Positions 10,400-22,719 of a stretch of 64,000 nt of DNA are shown piece after piece. The notes under the pieces were generated by a model. It did no database searches. It saw only the letters and a program-made list of their open reading frames with translations, and had not been told where the DNA came from. The position numbers and the translations under genes were made by a program. The number at the start of each line of letters is the position of its first letter. The first letter of the stretch is position 1. Source of the DNA: Ashinkailepas kermadecensis (taxonomy: Eukaryota; Arthropoda; Thecostraca; Neolepadidae); the NCBI GenBank assembly GCA_034440615.1, contig JAOTOM010004285.1, forward strand, positions 62,001 to 126,000. Direction: 5' to 3'.

Positions 10400-12140
10400 G
10401 TTTAGGGATGCATGTACGGGAATGTCTGCGAAGGTTGTGTCTAATTTTCAGACGAATCGGAGAACATTGGTGAATTCGTTTCTGAATGCGTTGTTGAATG
10501 GGACGCTAGTGCTACCTCATGAAATGCGTCATCGATAGAGGTCAGGTCACGCAGTGTGCTGCTTCTTGTGTTGCTAGTGCATGCATCAGTGTTGAGATAG
10601 TCTACATTCAATCCTTCGTTTGGCCCACATACGGTACCCAAGTGGACTACTTTCTTTTTCTGAATTTCATAAAACCTGACCAGAGGTCAAACGCTTGCGC
10701 TGACGGGCACGTGCTCGGATGTGCCGCGTCCTTGCTCGGTTGGCGATTCTTCGACGGTAATATCCATCCGATAAATGTATTCCGGGAAATTTTATTCGGT
10801 ACACCGTATTATTCCCATAGGGTGTAATGTTACAGTCTTCGTTGACCTGAGGTCGAATGGTGGCCTCGAGTGACCAGCTGACTTGGTGTGCTGCATGCCA
10901 CCGTGATAGCGGTGGCACAAACGTTTGAATGATTCCAATAGGTGAATTCTCCGGCAAGTTATGCGGTACCCCAGATTTGACCTCGCTGACCTTTTCGCCT
11001 CTGAAGGCGAAATGGTTCGTCGTAGCAGAAAATGGTTTCGGGATGCATGTACGGGTATGTCTGCGAAGGTTGTGTCTAATTTTCAGACGGATCGGAGAAC
11101 ATTGGTGAATTCGTTTCTGAACGCGTTGTTGAATGGGACGCTAGTGCTACCTGATGAAATGCGTCATCGATAGAGGTCAGGTCACGCAGTGTGCTGCTTC
11201 TTGTGTTGCTAGTGCATGCATCAGTGTTGAGATAGTCTACATTCAATGCTTCGTTTGGCCCACATACGGTACCCAAGTGGACTACTTTCTTTTTCTGAAT
11301 TTCGTTAAACCTGACCTGAGGTCAAACGCTGATGATGATGGTCACATGCTCGGATGTGCTGCGTCCTTGCTCGGTGGGCGATTCTTCGACGGTAATATCC
11401 ATCCGATAAATGTATTCAGGAAAATTTTATTCCGTACACCGTGATATTCCCATAGGGTGTAATGTTAAAGTCTTCGTTGACCTGAGGTCAAATGGTGGCC
11501 TCGAGTGACCAGTTGATTTGGTATGCTGCATGCCACCGTGATAGTGGTGGCACAAGCGTTTGAATGATTCCAATAAGTGAATTATCCGGCAAGTTATGTG
11601 GTACCCCAGATTTGACCTGGCTGACCTTTTCGCCTCTGAAGGCGAAATGGTTCGTCGTAGCAGAAAATGGTTTCAGGATACAAGTACAGATATTTCTGCG
11701 AAGGTTCTGTCAAATTTTCAGACGAATCGGAGAACATTGGTGAATTCGTTTCTGAATGCGTTGTTGAATGGGACGCTAGTGCTACCTGATGAAATGCGTC
11801 ATTGATAGAGGTCAGGTCACGCAGTGTGCTGCTTCTTGTGTTGTTAGTGCATGCATCAGTGTTGAGATAGTCTACATTCAATGCTTCGTTTGGCCCACAT
11901 ACGGTACCCATGTGGACTACTTTCTTTTTCTGAATTTCATAAAACCTGACCTAAGGTCAAATGCTTGCGCTGACGGGCACGTGCTCGGATGTGCTGCGTC
12001 CTTGCTCGGTGGGCGATTATTCGACGCTAATATCCATCCGATAAATGCCCTCAGGGAAATTGTATTCGGTACACCGTGATATTCCCAAAGGGTGTAATGT
12101 TAAAGTCTAAGTTGACCTGAGGTCAAATGGTGAGCTTGAA
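10400..12140 (+). repeat. 635-bp tandem repeat, about 2.7 copies, AGGTCA-rich
   Basis: The block beginning GGGATGCATGTACGGG at about 10405 recurs at 11039 and, more diverged, at 11674. This gives a period of 634-635 bp. Each unit contains GACCTGAGGTCA or a close variant, a GGTACCC and a CGTCATCGATAGAGGTCAGG segment. Frames such as MKCVIDRGQVTQCAASC recur only because the DNA repeats; they change frame between parts and resemble no protein. Confidence 0.8.
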
Positions 12141-12778
12141 GATGACATGCTTGGATGTGCTGCTTTCTTGTCCGATGGGAGATTTTTGGCGCTAATGTCC
12201 ATCAGATGAATGTATTTAGGAAGGTATTATCAGGTACCCCGTAGATGGCAATAATGCGTGGTCAAAACAGTATTTTGCGAATATAGGTAAAACTATGAGA
12301 TTGTAGACCAGATGCTTCAATGTGCTGCATCCATGGGCCATAACCAATGTCTAGGTGCTTTTTCGTCGTGCCAAGTAAAATTTTGCGGAAATTATCGGTA
12401 CACAAGTATTTGGTATAGTTGCATTTTTGGGGAATTTTTGGCGAACGGTAAGGAATCAGTGGCCATAATGAGTCATTTTGATTGATGTGCTCTATTTACG
12501 TGCTATGTAGACTATAACCTGCAAAAATCAGGTATATCCAATGTGTCACCATGATTTTATTCGGTACCCCGTAAATAGATATAGTGCATGAGTAAAACCA
12601 ACTTCGGTGACCTGAGGTCAAACTGTGGCATTGAAGTTCACGTAATTCGATGTGCTGCATCTGTGATGGACAGCGGACATGTAGGCGTTGGAATCATTCG
12701 GCTAAGTGAAATACTTCGAATTGTATACGGTACACCGTTTTTGACCCGAGTGACTTCTCTGGACCTCTGGAGATCGAA
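12141..12778 (+). repeat. Diverged continuation of the AGGTCA-rich repeat
   Basis: Shorter motifs of the preceding repeat recur in degraded form: GATGTGCTGCAT, GGTACCCCGTA and GTGACCTGAGGTCAAAC at about 12608. They lack a constant period. No coding content. Confidence 0.55.
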
Positions 12779-13062
12779 CCGCTCGTCCTACTGAAGAATC
12801 GTTGTTTAACTTACTTTTGCAAGCGACGAAGATCATATCCTGAAAAAAATGAACGAATTCGGAGAGTATGCGAATAGGATGCTGAATGCGAATGCGAATG
12901 CGTTGCTAATATCATGGACATCCGCTCGTCCTACTGAAGAATCGTTGTTTGCCTTACTTTTGCAAGTGACGAAGATCATATCCTGAAAAAATGAACGAAT
13001 TCGGAGAGTATGCGAATAGGATGCCGAATGCGAATGCGAATGTGTTGCTAATATCATGGACG
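12779..13062 (+). repeat. 143-bp direct tandem duplication
   Basis: The segment from CCGCTCGTCCTACTGAAGAA at 12779 repeats at 12922 with few changes. Each copy ends in a short GCGAAT/GCGAATG array before TTGCTAATATCATGGAC. Confidence 0.85.
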
Positions 13063-14540
13063 TGAAACACGGCCGGTTTTAGGCCGTGCGCCTATGGGTG
13101 TTCAGGGTACGCATTTCGTATTGGATATTTTTTCCAATTGATACCGCCATCCCAAGAAGATTCCATCAGCCTTTCGGGATATAAATTTGATCAAAGAACC
13201 TTACCATTCTTTCCTTATTGATTTATTACGTTCCGTTCAGAGGTTGGCATGGTGCGAAGTGAAGACATCTGTGAGAGGGAGCCCACCTCGCCCCAAGGGT
13301 CGGCCCACCGATGTTGATATCTTGATGATCTTTATCTTGAATCTTTATCTCTTATCTCTCTATCTTTATCTTTGTCTTGAAATGATTGGACGGGGCAAAG
13401 TACATGAAGGCAATGGGCAGATCAAAATGAATTGAGGGGCACATTCCATTGGCTCGCATGTTAGAAGTTAAAATAATTACGGGGGTGGGTTAAGCAAACA
13501 TTGAGGTGGTAGTTCCCCCTCAAATGTATATAAAGAAACACCCCTGAGTCGAACGACTGGCAAGTGGTAGCGAATCGGCGAGAGGTAGTGGCGTTGTTAG
13601 CTAGGGTATGCTGCAAGTGTTGATCCAAGTGGGAGGAAGCGAAAGTGGCGCCCCTTATGACCCGAAGGACGCCTCTCTTGGAGGTTCCAGTGTACCCCTC
13701 CCTCGAATTTCTCAGCACAACGCGCTCCTCGGCCTGGGAACGGCAGTCCTTTGGGAGTCTGAACAAACGCCGCGAATTTTTCGGCGAAAAGCACTCCTCA
13801 TACAAAAACAAATGGTTCCCCTCTAGGAGATCGGAGTATACCCCGTCCAAATGTTCTGGACCAAGAGCTGCCCCTCTGGAGAAATGACGCCTCCATGGCA
13901 AAATCATAAATCTGTCAGTGGTATGGTGTAGTGGGACCTGTAGACTTGTACCCTCCATGGAACTTCCGCTCAATCCTCTTTTCGGATTGGTGGGTACGCC
14001 GAAGTCTGTACTCTCCATTCAGTTGCGTAAACCACTCCACCAGAAAATATCAGCCACATATCTAGGGAGCAAGGGGGTGGGAGCGAAAGTAGAACCGCCC
14101 ATTCTTATCTTTGAGGGTGAAACTGCACCCTCAATGCTTGCTTCCCCCACCTGCAATAATTTCAACTTCCAACATGGGAGCCTATTGAATGTGACCCCCC
14201 CCTATTCATTTTGGTCTGCTTATTGCCTTCTTGTACTTTGCCCCCTCCGATCATTTTAAGAAATCAACATCGGTGGACCGACCATTTCGGCGAAATGGGC
14301 TCCCTCTCACAGATGCCACAGATCACTTCACATCACAACTTCGGAACGGAGCGTAATAAATCAATAAGGACAAAACGGTGAAGTTCCTTGATCAATTCTG
14401 TATCATGAAAGGCACATGTAATCTTCCTGGGGTGGCTGAATCAATTGGATAAAAAAATGCTACTATGAAATGCGTACCCCGAACTCGCATAGGCGCACGG
14501 CCTAAAACTGGCCGCTTTTTCGTGTTTTTACTTACCCTCC
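13063..14540. mobile_element. Foldback element with long inverted arms
   Basis: The left end (GTGAAACACGGCCGGTTTTA, then GGCCGTGCGCC) is the complement of the right end (GGCGCACGGCCTAAAACTGG at about 14493). Pairing continues inward through several landmarks, including the AATTACGGGGGTGGG / CCCCCACCTGCAATAATT pair at about 13476 and 14140. Arms are therefore roughly 450 bp and imperfect, with a spacer of about 550 bp. No transposase frame is visible, so it is non-autonomous. Related sequence is at 24287-24480. Confidence 0.75.
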
Positions 14541-15645
14541 GCTATGTGGCAGGTTGGTGCTGCTGATACGCGCAGATGAAAGGCGCCGACGCGGAGTTTC
14601 CATCCAGGTGTACATCATCCATGGAATAACTACACAACTTCATGCTGATGTCTACGTGGTATTCACATTACGCGCGCCCATCGGCGCAGACAGGGCCCTT
14701 TATGGCGCCGCGTACAGCGGCCGCGCAGCGGAAGTTGGCAACACATTCAGCAGCACCTTCAGCAGAAGGCGAGTTTGCAGCTGTAACTTGCATCTTGCCA
14801 GGTCGTATTGTCCATTTAATTCACCCATTTCGTTATACCCATAAATCTAGCTTGCATATTCCCGCATGCGGCATTCGAACTAATCAGTCGATGTACGAAC
14901 CTCCTACTCGTGTGTTTGGTGCGAATATTTATTGCTTGGACAGCGTGTATACCGTGAGTATCAGATATAAATGCGAAAACTTAGTTGACATCCATTATGT
15001 ATACTTTTTCAATCATATCATTTACTGTTGCCTGGAAAGGCTTTAACCATATCAGTATCTCTCGTTAATTTATCCATATAGCGAACTTTGTCAACTTCGA
15101 GCTCAACTGCGTCGAGCTCGAAAAGCCGAGTGCATTATCCACGTAAAGAGGTAAACGGATCGGTATTTGCTGATATTCGTAAGTTTCATTATATTTATTT
15201 CAACAGCGTCGCTGGCAAAAACTTTTTGGGTATTGAAACTGTTGTGTGAATTATAATTACTCATCGCTTCTAATTTATGCTTATCATTATGCCAGGTCAA
15301 GGTCTGTCTGCGTGCGTCTCCGCATTTTGCATTTGTATCCGCTTATCTTCTTGTTATTGCCCTGAGTGTGTCATCAAGATGTGGCCAAGAGACCTCTGGA
15401 CTTTCTTGTGTACTTTGCTCGTGACTGAAGTGGTGTTTTCCTCCATCTTATAGTCCGACGTCTGACTTTCAACGAATCGCTATGCCAGCTATCTTATCGT
15501 CCTTACATGCCCACCGAGTTCGAAGTCAATCTGCGCCCATGTTTAACAGAGGCCAGCGATATTTTGCATATGGTGCAAAATGTATGCCGCGAATGTGCAA
15601 CTTATTCATCTGGTAGCAGCACTTACAGGGAGGTGCCGCGTAGAG
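14541..15645. other. Unassigned stretch
   Basis: A GC-richer patch at 14554-14790 and a short frame starting MPTEFEVNLR at 15507 look superficially coding. Neither shows a known domain, a matching partner exon or clear splice sites. Nothing else recognised. Confidence 0.35.

Positions 15646-15735
<90 letters not shown>
15646..15735 (+). repeat. (GA)n microsatellite
   Basis: About 85 bp of nearly perfect GA dinucleotides, followed by impure GAGA/GGGGGA to about 15780. Confidence 0.97.
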
Positions 15736-15739
<4 letters not shown>

Positions 15740-16409
15740 AGAGAGTGAGGGAGACGGGCGGAGACAGTGACAGTGAGAGAGAAATTCTGCTTTAAGTTTA
15801 CTGCCAAACGTCTTAATGTACATTCTGATTTGAAAAGCGGGAAGAAAGCACCTGCCACATGCTTAAATGACAATAATTGTTGTTACGGTTTTATGTTTAT
15901 TCTATGACCACTGTGATGCAGTTGATCACAAAAACATTATGCATCGTATTGTACAGAGACAGAGGTTGATGCAGCTGTGTATGGCACCTTGTGGCGTGCA
16001 AAGGTTAACAACAACCAGCGCACGCCTGCTAGAGGGTACACGTTTGTGCTTGTCCTCGCTGAGGGTGGAGCAACCTCGAAAGTATTGCAGTCGTTTGAGG
16101 AATGATATTTACGCACGTGTAAATAGCCGGGAAGATTCTCCCAAGGCCACTCCCTTATTTTCCAGCGTTTGGTGTAGATCGGCCTGCGGCGAGATTTTGT
16201 CGTGCTTCGCGGTGAGTTCCCCTTTGAGCATATAATCTTGGTTATGCCATATTAACAGTGCGAAGGCCCCTATGCTGAATCATTTGGGTTGGTTTAAAAA
16301 GGAAACTCTCGTCCAGTGTTTCAACCAGGGAAAACATAGAAAATGGAAGAAAAGGTTTAAAACCATTGCTCTACGGGATCGCCATGACGAAGACAGAAAA
16401 GCCAACGAC
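15736..16409. other. Unassigned stretch
   Basis: No domain or splice-supported exon was recognised. A TGCTTCGCGGTGAGTTCC at about 16203 resembles a donor but has no supported exon. Confidence 0.35.
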
Positions 16410-16795
16410 ATTTTATGGCTATTGTCGGTCCCCTAAGAATGTCTACGAGCCCTTACGAACACCCACGGGCCCTTGTGGACGTCTACCATCCCTTTCGAAT
16501 GTCTACAGGCCTTGACGAAGCGTACGAGCGTGTACGGGCCCTTACGAACGTTTGCTGGTCCCTACGAACGTCTACGCTTCCTCGCGAACGTCCACGGGCG
16601 ATGATTACGAATTTCTATGGGCCATTACGAACGTCTAAGGGCACTTACAGTCGCCTTTTTAACGTCCGCGGACCCTTGCAAACACCTAATGGTCCTTACG
16701 TACGCCTGATGACCCTTACAAAAGTCTATGGGCCCATTCGAATGTGTGCGGACCCATACGATCCGGTCTGCGGGCCTTAGAAGCGTTTATTTACC
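16410..16795 (+). repeat. Degenerate 20-22 bp minisatellite
   Basis: About 17 diverged copies of a unit like GGGCCCTTACGAACGTCTAC can be traced. The spacing near a multiple of 3 creates a 121-residue open frame with recurring PLRTS motifs, which I regard as a by-product. Confidence 0.7.
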
Positions 16796-18603
16796 CCTTA
16801 CCGAATACTGAATCGACGCCTTTGCCTCAGTTTTGACATCCTGCATCTAGATGTATCCTTAGGCGATCTGCATTCCTGTGTGGTAATAGTACCATGTCTA
16901 CTTACAATTTGAAGGGGAGGTAATCCGATGATCCGGACCCCAATGAGGATTAAGAAATATACTAAAAAAGCTGCATTTCTTAAATAACAAAAGCGGACCC
17001 TTTTCGAAATAAAGTGGCCGAAATCCGGGACTTTGAAAAATTGTGGAGTCAGCCCTCTTCGTAAATCGACTCCCTCCTTGGACATCTCCTGGCTATATCC
17101 CTCTATGTAATACAATTCCTCTCGTTGGCTGAGAAATACCACTAAATGTATGGGCGCGTGCCTATTTGCAAAGCACGAGAAAAACAATCATGCGCTATGC
17201 GGGAAACCAAGTTTCAACGGAAATGTGAGGCATTTTGCGAAGCGTATTGGGAATATTTTCACGGGATCTTTTACATAAATGGGAGGGGAGGTACATTTTA
17301 TTTTCTGATCGTCTTATTTGTCCGTCATGAAATTATTTGACGACGTGCAGTGCAGCGCTGGAGGTAAGCTAAGTTTGTCACATTCCCGGCATAGGTAGGC
17401 ATGTAGGTAGGTACTTCGGTACTTGTGCTTCTTATGCTTGACATACGCCAGCAGTAAGATTGTAAGTGTAGCGTAGCACTAAATATAACAATTTGTCCTT
17501 GCCGACAAAAGGGAGTCTTGTGTGCAGAGCACCCCATTGTTTGCAGAAATTTGGTGTCCCCCAGATTTAGGTGTTCTGGAAACGCAATGCAGTGGGCCAT
17601 GGTGTCCATGTTGATCTTGGGTCCGCCACATTGCACACTGTTCTAATTCGGTTCAGCAGCGGTCATGACCTCATAACTCTCCAGGAATGCAGACAATCAT
17701 GATAGAACCGTTATTTGCGTGTTACTTGGAAGCCAGACGTTCATTTACTATCACATTCAAAATAGGCCAAATTTCTTCATGCCACTGAAACAATTCAGGT
17801 CAAAGTTCAGGCCACTAAAATATACCATCTGGTTTTTCTATTTTAAGGGCTTTAATGACCGCATATGCACCTTTTTCAATAACTTCCATAATGTCACATT
17901 GTTTTTAGTGTTCATTCAACCTTTTGAATGGCCAGTAATCTCAGCTGGCCTCTGATGACCTAGAGTGACCTTTTTCGTTTTCTTGTGTCGCTGCGGGGGT
18001 AAACGTGGGTGCTGAATTCGAATAAAACATCCATATTTACCTCGAGGCGTCAGAAATATCCAAATATGCACCCGATCTTCAACATGAAGTGTGAACAGGC
18101 CGACAGGACCTGACGCAATCAGAATATCAAAATATATCATAACGGGTGCCAATCGACTCGCTGTGAGCTAGGAACAAGCGCCTCTTTGTCCCGGGGCGCT
18201 TTTCGAGCAATGTTTGTCTCCCTTGTACGGGTCAAATGTCAACAAGCACTTCCGTTGCTCTTCGAACGCACCCAGTGTCAACTGACCGTCCACGGTTCGT
18301 TGGAAGGGCTCGGAATGCTGAAAAGACGAGCGCATACCATTGGAAAACTGATCGTATGCTGATTACGAAGATGTATTTTTCATCATCTATCGATCGCTTT
18401 TTTATAGACGTAATGTCGGATTTTGCGATTGTTTCAATTCGTCGGGTCGGCTGCTTATGCTATGACTATGCAACTGTCTTACTTCGTGTCTATCAACTCC
18501 ACCAACTGTAGACCACAATATCCAGTATGTTACACTGCCTTGGACCTCTCGCAGTGAGTGCAATAACTAACAAAACCTTGGTGCTCCATGCCGTCTTTGC
18601 ATT
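16796..18603. other. Unassigned stretch with scattered repeat scraps
   Basis: AGGTCA-like half-sites cluster at 17796-17975 (TTCAGGTCAAAGTTCAGGCC, GATGACCTAGAGTGACC). GTAGGTAGGTA occurs near 17403. No gene recognised. Confidence 0.4.
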
Positions 18604-19285
18604 ATGATCACTGGCGGATCTAGCCCACCGGTTTGGGGGGGGGGGCAACTTTCGGTTTTCGGAGTCAGCCCAACCTCCCCTCCCCCTTCCCCAGTGGCGT
18701 ACCTAGGAATTGCATCAGGGGAGGGGTCGAACGGATTTGGAGGGTGTCCATTCTCCCACTATTTTGGTTAAAAGCACCGGATTTTGACCACTATTTGGCA
18801 AAGGGGCCCATTTTTTAAAATAACAATTAATGACAACATAATTTCCTGTGTAGGAGCCACAGCCTACCTGCACCGTTTCTAAGTTACCGGATTTGTGTTC
18901 TTGTTTAATAAAACGTTCACGTTTACGTTCAACGTCTTGTACCACGTCAACGTTCGTGCACGTGTACACACGTGTACACACGGTGGATCCGATTTTGTCA
19001 ACTCTTGCTGTAAGCAGAACTTGAGCAGCATGGAACCCTCGATGTGTGTCAGAATCTACTATGCTACTATATTAGCTTCCAAACAATTTTTTTTTAAACT
19101 TTAAAATTGGAGATTCTTTCAATCCGACGCTATTTTTTAACCTCGGCAAGGGTTACTGCATTTCAATTTAGTTTACTTCCGTTGGTTTCGGGGGGGGGGG
19201 GGGCAAAAGACACTATGCCCCCCCATTTTTAAGCGCTTCGGGGGGCCATGGCCGGAATGGCCCCTCCCTGGATCCGCTAATGATT
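18604..19285. mobile_element. MITE-like element with GGATC-containing inverted ends
   Basis: The left end (TGGCGGATCTAGCCC plus a long G-run at 18636) is complementary to the right end (C-run, then CCCTGGATCCGCTAA at about 19267). The interior includes CCAGTGGCGTACCTAGG at about 18692, which may be the end of another nested element. There is no coding capacity. Confidence 0.55.
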
Positions 19286-19786
19286 ATGATTTACATTCAG
19301 CCGCATATGTGCATACAATCGTCCGTAACGACACTCCGCCTGAGCAGTGACCCCCGGGGACCTGATCTACGTAGATGATATTTTATCAAGTGCCTGATGT
19401 ATGATGCAATTCAGGGAGTTAGCTTGTATTAGACACGCGAGTCTAGTCCTCCATGAAGGTCCTCGGAACGTGGGAGCCCTTGGGAAGTACTGGACTGTAT
19501 ATATTTTGCAGCTTGTTGGCGCCTAGTGTGTGGTATCTAGCTATCATAGGTATCATAACACATACTAGTGGTATCTAGCCATCGATTTAATTTACCGGCG
19601 ATAAAAAAAGTTAGCGGATTTAAAGTTAACGGAACTCAATTTAGCGAAGTTACAATTTAAGCGGAAGCTCATCGATCCGCTAACGGTTTTCGAAGTTATC
19701 GGAAACGTTAATCAGCTAACGAAAAAGTTAGCTGCCCTAATTAGCGGTTAGCGGTTTAGCGGAACCGTGCCCATCACCGTATGTAT

Positions 19787-19854
<68 letters not shown>

Positions 19855-20639
19855 GAGGCTCTTTGAAAACAGAATGCCAGAAATCCGAGCAGTTCTGAAA
19901 GTGTGGAGCGGGGACCCTAAGTGAGGAACTGGCCCTCTTCAGATGACCACCCCTGGAGAGCAACTATTGACTACACCACTGAGTAGGACTAAGCGTGATT
20001 TTATACCGCCCATTAAATCCATAGGGCAGCATAAGAGAGAAAGGAACAATATGATGATCCTGAAGCCCTGAGGCCCCTTTTGATCTTTTCCCTCTAGAAG
20101 AATTTCGTGGCGACGCCACTGATGTCCTCGCTGGGAAGAACGATTATTTTTTGGACGTTCCCGGGGTTTCTCTCGCAGCAGGGTTTTTCTTCCGTCATAT
20201 GGTAGCGGTGGTGAGATGAGAAGTTGCGCATGAAAAGGGAGTGGACCCAACTGGACAGAGTGGATGGGGGAAGGCCGGTGTGGTGGTGCCGTGCGGGTGG
20301 TACCTATATGTGTCGCATATGAGCGACAGACGTTGGTAGATTTAGTTATAAATCGACTGTGGTGAGAGATATTACCTGTAAGTATTGTCTTGCAATCGCT
20401 TGGTTTAACAAGTACATGCTTTCATGTGTGGTGACCCATTTCCAAAAATGCTGTGCCTACTGCCCTCCAGTCATGGAAGAACCATGACAAATTAAATGAG
20501 AATTGGCATGTATGAATCAAGCTCTGGGGAAATCACGATCACCATATGTGACGAGCTACTTTTAATTGAACTATTTGTTCAGGCATGTTCATCTAATTCT
20601 TTAATTTTGTTTCCATCCTTCAAGCAGATGTAGGTACAT
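19286..20639. other. Repeat scraps and a (TA)n microsatellite, no gene
   Basis: A block at 19590-19775 is built from many TTAGCGG / AAGTTAGCGG motifs on both strands. (TA)n occupies 19790-19851. The rest, 19852-20639, holds no recognisable gene. Confidence 0.5.
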
Positions 20640-21215
20640 ACAAAATAAAGTCATAAAGTGTTAAGGCTTAATAAGAGCCACAGGGGCCCATCTGGGTTAA
20701 GCCTATCTAGAAAAGGTACTAGAAATGTACATATTCTCACCCCAATCAATCCCTTATCCCAAGTTCCTAGGAAGCTATATATCCCAGCCTATCTAGCATC
20801 ATCCACTTGCTATTGCATAACACCCTCAACAATTGCAAGCTCCTCCCATCATACCCATTGTGCTACCATAGCCCCTGCTTAAAGGGGTCTGTGCCATGCA
20901 CACTTAACATAAATATCACCCCATCCATCCAAATTAGAACTCAAAAACAAGATTTTCCTGTCTAAAAATTTGTCCACCCTACTTTTAAATACATTCAATG
21001 AGGAACTCCCCACATCAGCAGGCAGCCCATTCCACTGATCAACAACCCTTTGACTGAAGACCTGTTGTTGCTTAACTGTCCTACACCTCAACTTGTCTAA
21101 CCTGAATTGGTGACCCCTGTGTGATACTTTGAACTGAAGAGCACCATTTAAATTGACCTGATCTAGTCCTTTAACAATTTTGTACATTTCAATCATGTCC
21201 CCCCTTGTACCTAAG
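20640..21215 (-). mobile_element. LINE 3' fragment (CR1/jockey-like family A)
   Basis: On the - strand the frame from 21215 reads RGDMIEMYKIVKGLDQVNLN, then a Gly-His-Gln-rich step and FSQRVVDQWNGLPADVG, the typical C-terminus of CR1/jockey-group reverse transcriptase proteins. A stop follows at about 20879, then a 3' UTR to about 20640 ending near TTTATGACTTTATTTTG. The 5' side is cut off at about 21215. The same family occurs at 26505-29103. Confidence 0.8.
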
Positions 21216-22560
21216 GGAAGAGGGGGGTTTCTGAACACTTAAGACATTATGCAACAAATAGCTCTACTGCTGCTTCTGTATGGCTGAACCAGTAATTGTA
21301 CTGTGTTTACTGAACACAAAAATGAACAAGCTATCCATATTCAAACAGTTCCTTTCAATGAAAATCCTCTAACCTCTTGCAAAGAGCAACTTTAAAACAG
21401 ATAATAATTTTATAGTGGTGTGCCGTATTCTGAACACGAAAATGTTGTTGTTCAGGATTAACTCACTGTAGCTGTTGTGGTACATGCTATTAGTAGCCAC
21501 GAAAAAATGCTGGTGTAATTGAGAAAAAAAATTGAAAATCACTTCCTTATGGTTTCCTTAAGCCAACTGCTCTTGGAAGCCCAAAATGGTTCCTGTGAAC
21601 TTTGCAACCTCCATGCACAAAGAATAGGTATAGCTATGTGATCAGACTTTCATATTTTGGTAGAGACAGGCCCATCATTTATGAATACCACCATCTTTTT
21701 GTTATTTATGCACTGAACATGATGTGGGAGACGACTAAAGGTAGGTGTTCAGGAAACAGAATGTGTTCAGATACCCCCCTCTTCCCCTACCTAGGTACCT
21801 ACCTAGGTAGGTAGGTACCTACCTAGATACATAATTTCTGAGATGATTTCCACAAGCCATGAAAAGATACCTCACACCAATTATATTTCACCTAGGTTGG
21901 TAGGTGCCTAGGTACCTACCTTGGTAGGTACGTCATTGAAAGGAGTATGGGCAAATTTGTGCTTGAAGGTGTTTTTATTAATTCTTGGAATTTATCTTTT
22001 CAATACAATGTTTATGAACATCACTGAAATGATCTGACCACTCATTTCCTGTGCAAGTGTTTACTTTTCGGTTGGAAGCCAACATAACAAAAAGGAAGCT
22101 GAAGGTAAATGTGTGCTTGAAGGCATTTCATGATTTAAAAAAAAATGTATCATCTCAATGCAATGTTTATGAATGTGACGAAGATGATGCTACTGCTCAT
22201 TTTCTGTACAAATGCTTAATTTTGAGGTTGTAAGCAAAATAATTAAAAAAATAGCTTTGAGTTAGGTAAAATCATCATTGGCCTCCATAATAACTAGACA
22301 GCCGACTCACAGCCCTCTCACCTGGTTCTCTCACCTGGTTGGCTCCCCATATACTCGAGCATCACTCACCCATAGATGAGTTCTGTGACTGATGAGTGGA
22401 GCCAGTATCTGCAGGTACGCCAGTCCCCTAGATTAAAGAAAATATGGTTATCCGATAGTCGGGGCAAGACACAGGAACTGGAAAGTGTACCTTAAGCAGA
22501 ATTTGTATGCTTAGAGTAGCCACTACATCTGCTAATATTTTGTTGTCAGTCAAGATTTCT
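21216..22560. other. Unassigned stretch with palindromic AGGTACCT tracts
   Basis: Runs of CCTAGGTAGGTACCTACC occur at 21787-21828 and 21888-21932. Nothing coding was recognised; 21960-22250 is AT-rich with an internal duplication of a GTGTGCTTGAAGG-type segment. Confidence 0.4.
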
Positions 22561-22680
22561 GAAAAAGAGAATATAGAGATTGAATATAGGGATTGAATAT
22601 AGAGATTGAATATAGAGATTGAATACAGAGATTGAATGTAGAGATATATAGAGATCTCTATATTCTGAATATAGAGAAGT
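22561..22680 (+). repeat. 16-bp minisatellite
   Basis: About six copies of ATATAGAGATTGAATA and variants, ending in a short AGAGATATATAGAGATCTCT palindrome. Confidence 0.85.
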
Positions 22681-22719
22681 ATAGCTACTCCTCAAGTTTG
22701 ATTAGTATATTATAATGGT

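Noticed and set aside
10308..12079. Recurrent small frames (MKCVIDRGQVTQCAASC and MGTVCGPNE types)
   Set aside because: They repeat only because the 635-bp DNA unit repeats. Both strands are equally open and no family resemblance exists.
15507..15640. Possible exon starting MPTEFEVNLR
   Set aside because: It has no recognisable domain, no convincing splice sites and runs into a (GA)n microsatellite.
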